A DNA stretch of 31,550 nt from RGIG8497 sp045593265 (GCA_045593265.1 JAZNWH010000020.1:1-31550); one strand, 5' to 3'; numbered from the stretch's first letter, positions 15,706 to 24,673 are shown. The notes: generated from the letters alone by a model not told the origin. Numbers and translations: made by a program.

Positions 15706-16284
15706 TTATATTAAAACAGGCTGTAATTGTCTCTTATTAAGTGCTTCTGTTAAGGTAGGAAGAATGAGAGAATTATCAGCAACTAAAGATGTTTGTTTAT
15801 TTAGATAATCATCTTGCCCGAATGGTACGAAATAATAATTTTTTGTATTAAGTAAAATGCCTATATTTTTTGCTGATGCGGATAAACCGTCATTAGTTGA
15901 AATTGATATTATAACAGGATTATTATTTCTCAGTGTTGCTTTTGCTGCCATAGTTACAGGAGTATCAGTGATTCCGTTGCATAATTTTGATATTGTATTT
16001 CCTGTGCATGGTGATATCACAAAAGCATCTACTAACTTTTTCGGGCCAAAAGGTTCGGCACCCTGAATTGTATCTATTACTTTTTTATTACAGATTTCTT
16101 CTATTTTATTTTTTAATTCTGTAGCGTTGTTAAATCTATTATCCAATTCTTTTACATTAAATGATATAACCGGGTATACATTAACACCACTTTCAACTAT
16201 ATTTTTCAGTTCTTTTACAACCGTGGATATAGTGCAAAAAGAGCCTGTAATACCAAAGCCTATAGTAATTTTTGATAAATCCAT
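15706..16284 (-). CDS. dpaB: Dipicolinate synthase subunit B
   Basis: With DpaA it makes dipicolinic acid from the lysine-pathway intermediate in the mother cell. The 192-aa protein is a flavoprotein-like fold. It opens with KITIGFGITGSFCT and has the conserved ISPCTGNTISKLCNGITDTPVTMAAKA region, typical of SpoVFB. It is close to the usual length of about 200 aa. The start is ATG after AGGAG, two bases after the dpaA stop, so the subunits are co-translated. Confidence 0.94.
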   Translation of the reverse strand: MDLSKITIGFGITGSFCTISTVVKELKNIVESGVNVYPVISFNVKELDNRFNNATELKNKIEEICNKKVIDTIQGAEPFGPKKLVDAFVISPCTGNTISKLCNGITDTPVTMAAKATLRNNNPVIISISTNDGLSASAKNIGILLNTKNYYFVPFGQDDYLNKQTSLVADNSLILPTLTEALNKRQLQPVLI

Positions 16285-16286
16285 AC

Positions 16287-17069
16287 TTAACTCCTTTCAG
16301 ATATAATTTTAATAATTGAGTCAGTCAATATTTTGGCATCCGACAGCGGTGATATTTTGTGAGGTAAAGCTAATGCATGTATACAATTAATTTTATTATT
16401 ACTTGCAAATTCAAAATCTGTTCCTCCGGGTTTCGAGGCAAGATCAATAATCAACAGTTCCTGTTTTCCTGTTGTTAAAAGTTTACTATTTAAAACAAGA
16501 TGGGGGACTGTATTAAAAATTATGTCATATTTACTGATATCATCATATTTACCGGTTACAACATTTTTGAATCCCAAAGCATCAATTAATGATAAATCTA
16601 TATCTTTTCTAGCTGATATTGTAATATTGTTTGTGAAAGAAGATAGTAATTTAGATATTAACTTACCAATTCTGCCGAAACCGATGATTAAACATTCAGA
16701 GTTTTTTAATGAAATTGGAATTTTAGATATTGCTAATGAAATGGCAGCTTCTGCAGTTAAAAACGCATTTTTGTATTTTACTTCTTCAATATTAAAATAA
16801 TCCAACAGTAAATTATTGTTCTTTTTGCCTGCAAGTATTTCTTCCTCTTTAAAGTTTCCACCTAAAAAAACTGTATTATTTGAATTGTTTAGTATATCAA
16901 TAGTCCCTTTATACATCATCGGCAATATTGTGTAGTCGAAATCACCTTTGACATATTCAGTATTTTCGTATATAATATAACCTGATGTTTTTAAACAAGC
17001 TGAGATATATTTTTGTCTTGCATCGGTCAATAATATTTGTATCTTTATATTATTTGACAAATTATTCAT
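16287..17069 (-). CDS. dpaA: Dipicolinate synthase subunit A
   Basis: This is the NAD(P)-binding subunit of dipicolinate synthase, 260 aa. The N-terminal part resembles the catalytic region of the family, and the Rossmann motif IIGFGRIGK is at about 128-136. Further conserved segments are NTVPHLVL, IDLASKPGGTDF and the C-terminal LPHKISPLSDA. It is shorter than Bacillus SpoVFA by about 35 residues, mostly near the N-terminus. The ATG has AAAGG upstream. Many clostridia lack dpaAB, so its presence is a useful taxonomic marker. It is first in the dpaA-dpaB pair; a possible mother-cell promoter precedes it. Confidence 0.92.
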   Translation of the reverse strand: MNNLSNNIKIQILLTDARQKYISACLKTSGYIIYENTEYVKGDFDYTILPMMYKGTIDILNNSNNTVFLGGNFKEEEILAGKKNNNLLLDYFNIEEVKYKNAFLTAEAAISLAISKIPISLKNSECLIIGFGRIGKLISKLLSSFTNNITISARKDIDLSLIDALGFKNVVTGKYDDISKYDIIFNTVPHLVLNSKLLTTGKQELLIIDLASKPGGTDFEFASNNKINCIHALALPHKISPLSDAKILTDSIIKIISERS

Positions 17070-17081
17070 CCTTTCTATTAA

Positions 17082-17093
17082 GGTAAATTTACC
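17082..17093. repeat. 12-bp perfect palindrome in the dpaA leader
   Basis: GGTAAATTTACC is self-complementary and lies 12 bases before the dpaA ATG, overlapping or abutting its ribosome-site region. It could be an operator or chance in AT-rich DNA. Confidence 0.35.
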
Positions 17094-17100
17094 CCCATAA

Positions 17101-17127
17101 CATTTTATGTTGTGTTTTTTTCTGTGT
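17101..17127 (-). promoter_or_regulatory. Possible SigK-type promoter of dpaA
   Basis: On the minus strand AC, 16 bases and CATAAAATG resemble the SigK consensus AC-N16/17-CATANNNTA, with the last two bases wrong. It lies about 30 bases before the dpaA ATG. Bacillus spoVF is SigK-controlled. This is a weak motif, so treat it as a candidate. Confidence 0.4.
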
Positions 17128-17152
17128 GAATTTATAAAATATTATTTATTAC

Positions 17153-17181
17153 TTGACTAATACACTTTTCTATGTTATCAT
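17153..17181 (+). promoter_or_regulatory. Promoter of the histidine operon
   Basis: TTGACT (17153-17158), 17 bases, then TATCAT (17176-17181) with a TGT extension. The leader to hisZ is about 25 bases, too short for a T-box or attenuator. Regulation by histidine would have to act elsewhere, for example through HisZ-HisG feedback. Confidence 0.75.
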
Positions 17182-17213
17182 AGTAAAGTAATAAAGTGAA
17201 ATGTAGGTGTAAT

Positions 17214-18329
17214 ATGAACATTAATACTAAAATTCTCAAAAGTGAAGAAAGAGCAATTTTCGATTTGCGTGAATTGTATCAAAAATATGGTTATTCTCAA
17301 TATAAAATGAGCAAATTTGAAGAATACGATTTATATGTCAGAAATAAGAATTTTTTAATTTCTGACAATATCATTACGTTCACTGACACAAACGGGAAAC
17401 TTATGGCTTTAAAACCTGATGTAACTCTGTCTATAATAAAAAATGATAAAGATGAATGCGACAATGTGAGAAAAGTTTATTATAACGAAAATGTTTATCG
17501 CGTCGCAAGTGGCACTAATTCTTTTAAAGAGATAATGCAAGTTGGACTTGAGTGCATTGGTAATATTGATTCTTATTGCATTTTTGAGGTTTTAAAACTT
17601 GCTGCCGACAGCTTAAATATGATTTCTAATGATTTCGTCCTTGATATTTCTCATTTGGGGATTATATCAGCTGTAATCAACGAAATGTCCGTTTCTCCAG
17701 ACGATGAAAAACTGTTAGTTAAATGTATTTCAGAAAAAAATATCAATGGTATTTCGCGAATCTGTAAAGATAGTGGTTATGATTCTGATATATTGATAAA
17801 GCTTGTTGAGACATATGGTTCTCCTGATAAAGTAATTAATGTTCTTGAAAACTTAAATATATCTTCGTGCGACTGTTACATTTCAGAGATAAAAGAAATA
17901 GTTACTTATCTTGAAAGATGTGATTATACTGGCAAAATCAATTTAGATTTTTCTGTAATTAATGATACACATTATTATAATGGATTTGTATTCAAAGGAT
18001 TTATTAATGGTATTTCTACTGATGTTTTATCTGGTGGTCAATATGATAAGTTAATGTTAAAAATGAATAGACGTTCAAAGGCTGTTGGCTTTGCTGTATA
18101 TTTGGATTTATTGGAAAGATTCAAAGAAAATGATAAGAAATACGATGTTGATGTAGTATTATTATATAATTCCGATTCTGAGATTTCAGCGATATATGAT
18201 GCTGTATCATTACTTACAGATAATGGAAAAAGTGTAATGATTCAAAAAAATGTGCCTGAAAAAATTAAATATAAGCAATTGTTAAAATTGCAGGAGAGAG
18301 GGGTTGAAATAATTGAAAACAATGCTTAA
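17214..18329 (+). CDS. hisZ: ATP phosphoribosyltransferase regulatory subunit
   Basis: HisZ is a histidyl-tRNA-synthetase paralogue that cannot charge tRNA and pairs with short-form HisG to make the active, histidine-inhibited first enzyme. The 371-aa protein starts with a class II synthetase-like core. Recognisable segments are LMALKPDVTLSI (motif 2 region), KVYYNENVYR and the later LSGGQYDKLM and AVGFAVYLDLLER. I use ATG four bases after TAGGTG; a GTG six codons upstream is less well placed. It is the first gene of the his operon and overlaps hisG by 17 bases. Confidence 0.92.
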   Translation: MNINTKILKSEERAIFDLRELYQKYGYSQYKMSKFEEYDLYVRNKNFLISDNIITFTDTNGKLMALKPDVTLSIIKNDKDECDNVRKVYYNENVYRVASGTNSFKEIMQVGLECIGNIDSYCIFEVLKLAADSLNMISNDFVLDISHLGIISAVINEMSVSPDDEKLLVKCISEKNINGISRICKDSGYDSDILIKLVETYGSPDKVINVLENLNISSCDCYISEIKEIVTYLERCDYTGKINLDFSVINDTHYYNGFVFKGFINGISTDVLSGGQYDKLMLKMNRRSKAVGFAVYLDLLERFKENDKKYDVDVVLLYNSDSEISAIYDAVSLLTDNGKSVMIQKNVPEKIKYKQLLKLQERGVEIIENNA

Positions 18330-18954
18330 TATTGCACTTCCTAAAGGAAGGCTTGGAGAAAAAGTATATAATATGTTTGAAAAAGCAGGTTTTGAATGTC
18401 CCTCAATCCATGAAAATAACAGAAAATTAATTTTTGAAAATGATGAAAAATCTATCAGGTATTTTTGGGTAAAGCCATCCGATGTTGCTATATATGTTGA
18501 ACATGGCGCTGCTGATATCGGTGTTGCAGGAAAAGATATTCTTCTTGAATATGAACCTGATATCTATGAATTACTTGATTTAAATATTGGTAAATGTCGT
18601 ATGGCTGTAGCAGCTAAAAAAGATTTTTTTGATGATGTGGAAAAAACCTTGAAGGTTGCTACAAAATTTACAAATATAACTAAAAATTATTATTCTAAAT
18701 TAGGTAGAGATATTGATATTATTCACCTTAACGGTTCTATTGAAATAGCCCCCATATTAGGCTTAAGCGATGTAATTGTTGATATTGTTGAGACAGGTAC
18801 TACATTAAAAGAAAACAACCTTGAGGTTATCGAAAGTATCGTAGATATAAGTGCAAGACTCATTTCAAACAAATCAAGTTTCAAGTTCAAAAATGAGTTA
18901 ATTGAACAACTCGTTGAGGGTATTGAAAAACAAATGGAGGAAAACAATGATTAA
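18313..18954 (+). CDS. hisG: ATP phosphoribosyltransferase catalytic subunit, short form
   Basis: It condenses ATP with PRPP, the first step of histidine synthesis. At 213 aa it is the short form lacking the C-terminal regulatory domain, consistent with hisZ upstream. The N-terminus MLNIALPKGRLGEKV and the PRPP-binding DVIVDIVETGTTLKENNLEVI are diagnostic. A TTG start is chosen because it gives the N-terminal length of known HisG proteins and lies nine bases after GGGG; an ATG three codons later is possible. It overlaps hisD by eight bases. Confidence 0.94.
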   Translation: MKTMLNIALPKGRLGEKVYNMFEKAGFECPSIHENNRKLIFENDEKSIRYFWVKPSDVAIYVEHGAADIGVAGKDILLEYEPDIYELLDLNIGKCRMAVAAKKDFFDDVEKTLKVATKFTNITKNYYSKLGRDIDIIHLNGSIEIAPILGLSDVIVDIVETGTTLKENNLEVIESIVDISARLISNKSSFKFKNELIEQLVEGIEKQMEENND

Positions 18955-20224
18955 AATTTTGAAATACGATGAAGTTTCTAATAATGAAATTTTCTCAAGA
19001 GTTTCTGCTAAAACAAATGTTGAAGCTGTTGTTGCCGATATAATTGACAATGTTAAAAACAATGGAGACAAGGCCCTCTTTGAGTACTGTGAAAAATTTG
19101 ATAATGCTAAACTTGATAAATTAACTGTCTCAAAGGAAGAGATTGAAGAGGCTATTAATTTAGTCGAACCAAAATTTTTAGAAATTTTACAGAAGGCTGC
19201 CGATAATATCAAAAAATTTCATTCGAAACAACTTAGAAACAGTTTTATAATTAATGATGAAAATGGTATTATAACAGGTCAAAAAATTATTCCGGTAGAA
19301 AGAGCAGGGCTTTATGTACCAGGTGGAACAGCGGCATATCCATCTACAGTTTTAATGGATTCTATTCCTGCAAAAATAGCAGGTTGTAAAGAAGTTTGTA
19401 TAGTTACACCTCCTAACAGTGAAGGTAAGATTAATCCAGTTATTTTAGCTGCTGCACATATAGCTGGAGTAGATAAAATTTATAAAGTGGGTGGGGCTCA
19501 GGCAATAGCAGCGCTTGCTTACGGAACAGAAACAATAAAAAAAGTCGATAAAATAGTTGGGCCCGGTAACGCTTTTGTAGCTGAAGCAAAAAAGCAGGTT
19601 TTTGGAGTTGTATCTATAGATATGATTGCAGGCCCCAGTGAAATATTAATTGTTGCAGATGGCACCTGTAATCCTGAATTTATAGCTGCTGATTTGCTTT
19701 CTCAGGCAGAACATGATAAAATGGCAAGTGCAGTTTTAGTTACTGACTCTAATGACTTAGCGTTAAAAGTCAGCGATGAACTTGAAAAACAAATACCATC
19801 ACTTGAGCGTTCAGAAATCGCTCGAGTATCGATTGATGAAAATGGTAAAATTATCGTCGCTGAAAATCTTGAATGTGCCATTGAGATTGCAAATGAAATT
19901 GCCCCTGAGCATTTAGAACTTTGCGTTGATAATCCTTTTGATTATCTTGATTCAATTCGTCATGCAGGCTCTATATTTATGGGTAAGAATTGTCCTGAAG
20001 CTTTGGGAGACTATTACGCAGGACCTAATCATACATTACCTACAAGTGGCACTGCTAAGTTTTCAAGCCCTCTTTCTGTAGACGATTTTGTTAAAAAAAC
20101 ACAATATACTTATTATACGAAAGAAGCACTTGCAAAAGTAGCTGAAGACATAGAATATTTCGCAAACAAAGAAGGTCTTACAGCTCATGCCAAAAGTGCA
20201 GTTATAAGAATTAAGGAGCAGTAA
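18947..20224 (+). CDS. hisD: Histidinol dehydrogenase
   Basis: It oxidises histidinol to histidine in two NAD-dependent steps with zinc, 425 aa. Typical segments are ERAGLYVPGGTAAYPSTVLM, KIVGPGNAFV, AGPSEILIVAD, LLSQAEHD (zinc ligands Gln and His) and GDYYAGPNHTLPTSG (Asp ligand). I start at the ATG that overlaps the hisG end by eight bases and follows GGAGG; an upstream in-frame ATG would run far into hisG. One base separates it from hisC. Confidence 0.96.
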   Translation: MIKILKYDEVSNNEIFSRVSAKTNVEAVVADIIDNVKNNGDKALFEYCEKFDNAKLDKLTVSKEEIEEAINLVEPKFLEILQKAADNIKKFHSKQLRNSFIINDENGIITGQKIIPVERAGLYVPGGTAAYPSTVLMDSIPAKIAGCKEVCIVTPPNSEGKINPVILAAAHIAGVDKIYKVGGAQAIAALAYGTETIKKVDKIVGPGNAFVAEAKKQVFGVVSIDMIAGPSEILIVADGTCNPEFIAADLLSQAEHDKMASAVLVTDSNDLALKVSDELEKQIPSLERSEIARVSIDENGKIIVAENLECAIEIANEIAPEHLELCVDNPFDYLDSIRHAGSIFMGKNCPEALGDYYAGPNHTLPTSGTAKFSSPLSVDDFVKKTQYTYYTKEALAKVAEDIEYFANKEGLTAHAKSAVIRIKEQ

Positions 20225-20225
20225 A

Positions 20226-21287
20226 GTGAGTAGATTTTTAAGCAATAAACTATCAAAATTAATTCCGTATACACCAGGTGAACAACCTAAAGAAATGGAA
20301 TATATTAAATTAAATACTAATGAGTCTCCGTTTCCACCATCACCCAAAGCAATCAGTTATTCAAAAACAGAAACCGAGTTTTTGAATTTATACCCCGATC
20401 CTGAATGTCGTAAGCTTACCCAGAAACTTGCTGATTATTTAGGTGTTGATTACGATGAGATTTTGTTAACCAATGGTTCAGATGAAATATTGAATTTTGC
20501 TTTTATGGCATATTGTGATAAAAATACCGGAGCTATATTTCCTGATATTACATATGGTTTTTACAGTGTTTTTGCAGATTTATATAATATTGATGCCAAG
20601 AAAGTTCCTCTGAAAAAAGATTTTACTATAGATATATATCAATATTTTAATTGTGGCAGAACAATATTTATCGCTAACCCCAATGCACCTACAGGTATAG
20701 CCTTGAAAATATCAGAAATTGAACAGATACTTATTAACAATCCTAATAATGTTGTTGTTATTGATGAAGCTTATGTTGATTTTGGTAATGAAAGTTGTGT
20801 AAGTCTTATTCATAAATATGATAACTTACTTGTGACGCAAACTTTCTCAAAATCCCGTTCTATGGCTGGTGCAAGACTTGGTTTTGGTATTGGATGTAAA
20901 GAATTGATAAAAGACCTCAATACAATCAAATATTCCACAAACCCATATAACATTAATAAAATGACTATGGCTGCAGGTCTTGGTGTTCTTGAAGACGAAG
21001 AATATACAGTTTCAAATTGCAATGAAATTATCGGATGTCGTGAATTTACTATAACTGAATTGAAAAAACTTGGTTTTGAAATGACTCCATCAACTGCAAA
21101 TTTTATTTTCGTTAAAAATAATAACATTGATGGTGAAAAATTGTATTTAAAGTTAAAAGAAAAAGGGATTTTAGTCAGACATTTTGACAAAAATGACATT
21201 TCGCAGTATAATCGTATTACTATCGGAACGTATAATCAAATGAAAAAACTAATATCTACTGTTAAAGAAATTTTGGAGGAAAGATAA
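20226..21287 (+). CDS. hisC: Histidinol-phosphate aminotransferase
   Basis: It is a PLP-dependent class I/II aminotransferase that makes histidinol phosphate from imidazole acetol phosphate and glutamate. The 353-aa protein shows KLNTNESPFPPSP near the start, NPNAPTG (151-157), DEAYVDF and the PLP lysine Lys209 in TQTFSKSRSMAGARLGF. The start is GTG, eight bases after GGAG. Its stop overlaps the hisB ATG by one base. Confidence 0.95.
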   Translation: MSRFLSNKLSKLIPYTPGEQPKEMEYIKLNTNESPFPPSPKAISYSKTETEFLNLYPDPECRKLTQKLADYLGVDYDEILLTNGSDEILNFAFMAYCDKNTGAIFPDITYGFYSVFADLYNIDAKKVPLKKDFTIDIYQYFNCGRTIFIANPNAPTGIALKISEIEQILINNPNNVVVIDEAYVDFGNESCVSLIHKYDNLLVTQTFSKSRSMAGARLGFGIGCKELIKDLNTIKYSTNPYNINKMTMAAGLGVLEDEEYTVSNCNEIIGCREFTITELKKLGFEMTPSTANFIFVKNNNIDGEKLYLKLKEKGILVRHFDKNDISQYNRITIGTYNQMKKLISTVKEILEER

Positions 21288-21874
21288 TGCGTATTTCTGA
21301 GATTAAAAGAAAAACTGCTGAGACAGATATATCTTTATATTTAAATATTGATGGTTCTGGCGTTTCTGTTATAAATACAGGATGTGGCTTTTTGGATCAT
21401 ATGCTCACTTTATTTGCAAAACACGCAAGGTTCGATTTAAATGTAGAATGCACAGGGGACACCAATGTAGACTATCATCATACAGTAGAAGATATCGGAA
21501 TTGTCCTCGGTCAAGCATTTAGTGAAGCATTAAATGACAAAAGAGGTATAAATCGTTACGGCAATATGTTTTTACCTATGGATGAATCCCTCATTTTATC
21601 AGCTGTTGATATTTCAGGCAGAGGTCATTTAGAGTACGAATTAAACATACCTACGCAAACCGTTGGTGATTTCGATTGTGAACTTGTTAAAGAATTTTGG
21701 TATGGCTTCGTTAGAAAAGCAGAGATAACATTACATATTCGCAAAATTGTCGGCTATAACTCTCATCATATTATAGAAGGGGCTTTCAAGTCAGTTGGAA
21801 GAAGTCTTAAAGATGCTGTAAGCTTAGATAAAAAATTTATTGATGAAGTTCCATCAACAAAAGGAGTACTTTAA
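21287..21874 (+). CDS. hisB: Imidazoleglycerol-phosphate dehydratase
   Basis: It dehydrates imidazole glycerol phosphate using manganese, 195 aa. Metal-binding motifs are DYHHTVEDIG (His64, His65, Glu68) and SHHIIEGAFKS (His160, His161, Glu164). It is the monofunctional form; there is no fused phosphatase domain. Translation is coupled at both ends by one-base overlaps with hisC and hisH. Confidence 0.97.
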   Translation: MRISEIKRKTAETDISLYLNIDGSGVSVINTGCGFLDHMLTLFAKHARFDLNVECTGDTNVDYHHTVEDIGIVLGQAFSEALNDKRGINRYGNMFLPMDESLILSAVDISGRGHLEYELNIPTQTVGDFDCELVKEFWYGFVRKAEITLHIRKIVGYNSHHIIEGAFKSVGRSLKDAVSLDKKFIDEVPSTKGVL

Positions 21875-22485
21875 TGGTTTGTATTATTGATTATGGTGTT
21901 GGAAACTTATATTCTTTAAAAAGTTCTTTTGAGAAAATTGGTGCTGATATTGTAGTATCGAATGATGAAAACGTTATTTCTCGTGCGAATAAAATAGTTT
22001 TACCTGGTGTTGGTGCGTTTGAAGATGCGGCAAACAAACTTGAAAATTCAGGTCTCAAAAATGTTCTCGTTAAAGAAAAAGACAAAGGAAAACCTATACT
22101 AGGTATATGCTTGGGTATGCAACTGTTGTTTGATACAAGTTATGAGTATGGTGTTCATAAAGGACTTGGTTTTATTCATGGAGATGTAGTTCCCATTGCA
22201 AATGTAATTCCTGATGAATTTAAGATACCACATATTGGGTGGAATGCGTTAAAATTTGAAAAGGACTCTAAATTATTTAAATATATAAAAAACGGCGATT
22301 ACGTTTACTTTGTTCATTCGTATTACGCGTCAAAATGTAGTGATATTACTGCTGTTTCAGAATATGGAGCAAATCTTACTGCTTCAGTAGAAAAAGATAA
22401 TATTTTTGGATGTCAGTTTCATCCTGAAAAAAGTGGGAACGTAGGACTTAATATTCTTCGAGCATTTTGTGAATTGGAGGCATAA
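21874..22485 (+). CDS. hisH: Imidazole glycerol phosphate synthase, glutaminase subunit
   Basis: This is the class I glutamine amidotransferase that feeds ammonia to HisF, 203 aa. The triad is visible: Cys79 in GICLGMQLL, and His183 and Glu185 in QFHPEKSG. The oxyanion-strand region VLPGVGAFEDA precedes it. It overlaps hisB by one base and lies three bases before hisA. Confidence 0.97.
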   Translation: MVCIIDYGVGNLYSLKSSFEKIGADIVVSNDENVISRANKIVLPGVGAFEDAANKLENSGLKNVLVKEKDKGKPILGICLGMQLLFDTSYEYGVHKGLGFIHGDVVPIANVIPDEFKIPHIGWNALKFEKDSKLFKYIKNGDYVYFVHSYYASKCSDITAVSEYGANLTASVEKDNIFGCQFHPEKSGNVGLNILRAFCELEA

Positions 22486-22488
22486 TTT

Positions 22489-23202
22489 ATGAATATTTTT
22501 CCAGCAATTGATATATACAATGGCAAGGTTGTAAGACTGTTTAAAGGTGATTATAATCAGATGACCGTTTATAGCGACAGACCTGAAGAATTTGTTTGTG
22601 ATTTTGCAAAAGCAGGCGCGCAATTTTTACATCTTGTAGATCTTGAGGGAGCAAAATATGGCACAACACCCAATATTGATGTTGTCAAAAAAATTATTGA
22701 CAGTTCTGATTTTTTTACCGAAATAGGCGGCGGTATACGTGATATGGATACTATTAAAAAGTACATAGAAATTGGTGTAAATCGTGTAATTTTAGGAACA
22801 GCAGCTGTAAAAGATGAACTGTTATTAAAAACAGCTCTTGATAAATATGATGATAAAATTGCTGTTGGAGTCGATATTAAAGATGGATATGTTGCAATTA
22901 AAGGATGGACTGAAAAATCGAATTTTGATTGTTTTGAATTTTGCGATAAAATGAAAAATCTTGGAGTAAAAACTTTAATTTGTACTGATATATCAAAAGA
23001 TGGTGCTATGATGGGTACAAATCATAAACTTTACAGAGAGTTGACTGATAAGTTTGATTTGCAAATCACAGCTTCAGGTGGCGTTTCTTCCATAGATGAT
23101 GTGAAAAAATTACGAGAGCTAAATATTTATGGTGCAATTATTGGAAAGGCTTATTATACCAAAGCTATAGATTTAAAAGAAGCAATCGAGGTGGCTAAAT
23201 GA
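22489..23202 (+). CDS. hisA: ProFAR isomerase
   Basis: It is a TIM-barrel isomerase opening the ring of ProFAR in histidine synthesis, 237 aa. The two catalytic aspartates are Asp8 (PAIDIYNGKVV) and Asp129 (AVGVDIKDGY). Phosphate-binding loops EIGGGIRDM and ASGGVSS are intact. GGAGG precedes the ATG, and the last four bases overlap hisF. Confidence 0.96.
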   Translation: MNIFPAIDIYNGKVVRLFKGDYNQMTVYSDRPEEFVCDFAKAGAQFLHLVDLEGAKYGTTPNIDVVKKIIDSSDFFTEIGGGIRDMDTIKKYIEIGVNRVILGTAAVKDELLLKTALDKYDDKIAVGVDIKDGYVAIKGWTEKSNFDCFEFCDKMKNLGVKTLICTDISKDGAMMGTNHKLYRELTDKFDLQITASGGVSSIDDVKKLRELNIYGAIIGKAYYTKAIDLKEAIEVAK

Positions 23203-23957
23203 TAACTAAAAGAATTATACCATGTCTTGATGTTAAGAATGGACGTGTTGTCAAAGGTGTAAATTTTAATGGGCTTAACGATGTTTCTTCACCTATTGAA
23301 CTTGCGCAATATTATAGCGACAATGGTGCCGATGAACTTGTTTTTTATGATATAACAGCATCGGCAGAGGGCAGAGCTTTATTTACCGATATTCTATGTG
23401 AAGTTGCTAAAAATATTTTTATTCCTTTAACAGTTGGTGGCGGAATTAATACTTTGTCAGATTTTGATCGTGTTTTAAAATGTGGTGCTGATAAAGTAAG
23501 TGTAAATTCAGGTGCAATAAAAAATCCTAAATTGATATACGAAGCTGCTAAACTTTATGGAAATCAATGTGTTGTTATTTCTGCTGACGTAAAACGTGTT
23601 GATGGAACTTTTAGAGTTTTTGCTAAAGGTGGACGTGAAAATACAGGAATGGAAGCGATAGACTGGATTAAAAATTGCGTTAACTCAGGGGCAGGAGAGG
23701 TAGTTTTAAATTCTATTGATACCGATGGTGTTAAGAATGGTTTTGATCTGGAAATGCTTGAAAAAGTTTGTGACGCTGTAAATGTTCCTGTTATTGCATC
23801 CGGTGGTGCAGGCTGTATTGATGATTTTGTAAAATTATTTAAATCGTTGCCTAAAGTTGACGCGGGTCTTGCTGCTTCAATTTTCCATTTCAACGAAGTA
23901 AAAATTGAAGATCTCAAGAAAACATTACATGATAATTTAATACAGGTACGATTATAA
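23199..23957 (+). CDS. hisF: Imidazole glycerol phosphate synthase, cyclase subunit
   Basis: It is a TIM-barrel cyclase paired with HisH, 252 aa. Asp11 (IIPCLDVKNGRVVKG) and Asp130 (VISADVKRVDG) are the catalytic pair. Phosphate loops TVGGGI and VIASGGAG are intact. It starts within the hisA stop (ATGA overlap), preceded by GAGGTGG. Confidence 0.97.
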   Translation: MITKRIIPCLDVKNGRVVKGVNFNGLNDVSSPIELAQYYSDNGADELVFYDITASAEGRALFTDILCEVAKNIFIPLTVGGGINTLSDFDRVLKCGADKVSVNSGAIKNPKLIYEAAKLYGNQCVVISADVKRVDGTFRVFAKGGRENTGMEAIDWIKNCVNSGAGEVVLNSIDTDGVKNGFDLEMLEKVCDAVNVPVIASGGAGCIDDFVKLFKSLPKVDAGLAASIFHFNEVKIEDLKKTLHDNLIQVRL

Positions 23958-23972
23958 GAAAGAGGTTGTAAT

Positions 23973-24623
23973 ATGTTAGATATAAACAAATTGAAATTTG
24001 ATGAAAAAGGTTTAATTCCTGCAATAATTGTCGATAATATAACAAAAAAGGTACTGACACTTGCTTATATGAATCAGGAGAGTCTAAAGATTTCTATTGA
24101 AAAGGGTCTCACTTGTTTTTGGAGTCGTTCCCGAAATGAATTATGGTTAAAAGGTGAAACAAGTGGAAATTATCAGCACATTGTTTCTATCACTGCTGAT
24201 TGTGATTATGATGCATTGGTGGTTGTAGTAGAAAAAGATGGCCCTGCTTGCCATAAAGGAACGGATTCGTGTTTTGATAACGAATTATGGTGTAATGATA
24301 GTTTTACAGAATTTTCTCTTCAAGGGCTCTATGAGCTTATAAAAGGTAGAAAAACAGACAAGGTAGAAGGCTCTTATACAACATATCTTTTTGAAAAAGG
24401 CATTGATAAAATTCTTAAAAAAATTGGTGAAGAAAGCACTGAAGTTATAATAGCTTCAAAGGCTGATGATAAAAAAGAAACTGTCTACGAAGTAGCTGAT
24501 TTAGCTTACCATTTGATGGTAATGATGGTTGAAATGGGTATTTCACTAGAGGATGTTCACAGGGAACTTGCTTCACGTCATGTTATAGATAAAAAAGTTA
24601 AGCAGGAAAAGATGACAAAATAA
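23973..24623 (+). CDS. hisIE: Bifunctional PR-AMP cyclohydrolase / PR-ATP pyrophosphatase
   Basis: It carries steps 2 and 3 of histidine synthesis on one 216-aa chain. The HisI domain (about 1-112) has the metal and zinc ligands in TADCDYDAL (Cys77) and GPACHKGTDSCF (Cys93, Cys100). The HisE domain (about 117-205) has KIGEESTEVIIASKA and YEVADLAYHLMVMM. It is the last gene of the operon, 15 bases after hisF, and is followed by a terminator. Confidence 0.96.
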   Translation: MLDINKLKFDEKGLIPAIIVDNITKKVLTLAYMNQESLKISIEKGLTCFWSRSRNELWLKGETSGNYQHIVSITADCDYDALVVVVEKDGPACHKGTDSCFDNELWCNDSFTEFSLQGLYELIKGRKTDKVEGSYTTYLFEKGIDKILKKIGEESTEVIIASKADDKKETVYEVADLAYHLMVMMVEMGISLEDVHRELASRHVIDKKVKQEKMTK

Positions 24624-24634
24624 TATTATATAGA

Positions 24635-24667
24635 AAAAGTCGGCTCAAAATGTCAGAGCCGACTTTT
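24635..24667. terminator. Bidirectional terminator after hisIE and the MATE gene
   Basis: A 12-bp stem AAAAGTCGGCTC/GAGCCGACTTTT has a nine-base loop, with its A- and T-tracts forming part of the stem. It separates the convergent hisIE and MATE genes. Confidence 0.88.
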
Positions 24668-24673
24668 AATGAA

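Noticed and set aside
20810..21199. 129-codon minus-strand open frame opposite hisC
   Set aside because: Shadow of hisC, no supporting motif.
23564..23989. 141-codon open frame on the minus strand opposite hisF
   Set aside because: Shadow of hisF/hisIE; composition is the mirror of the real gene and there is no start signal.
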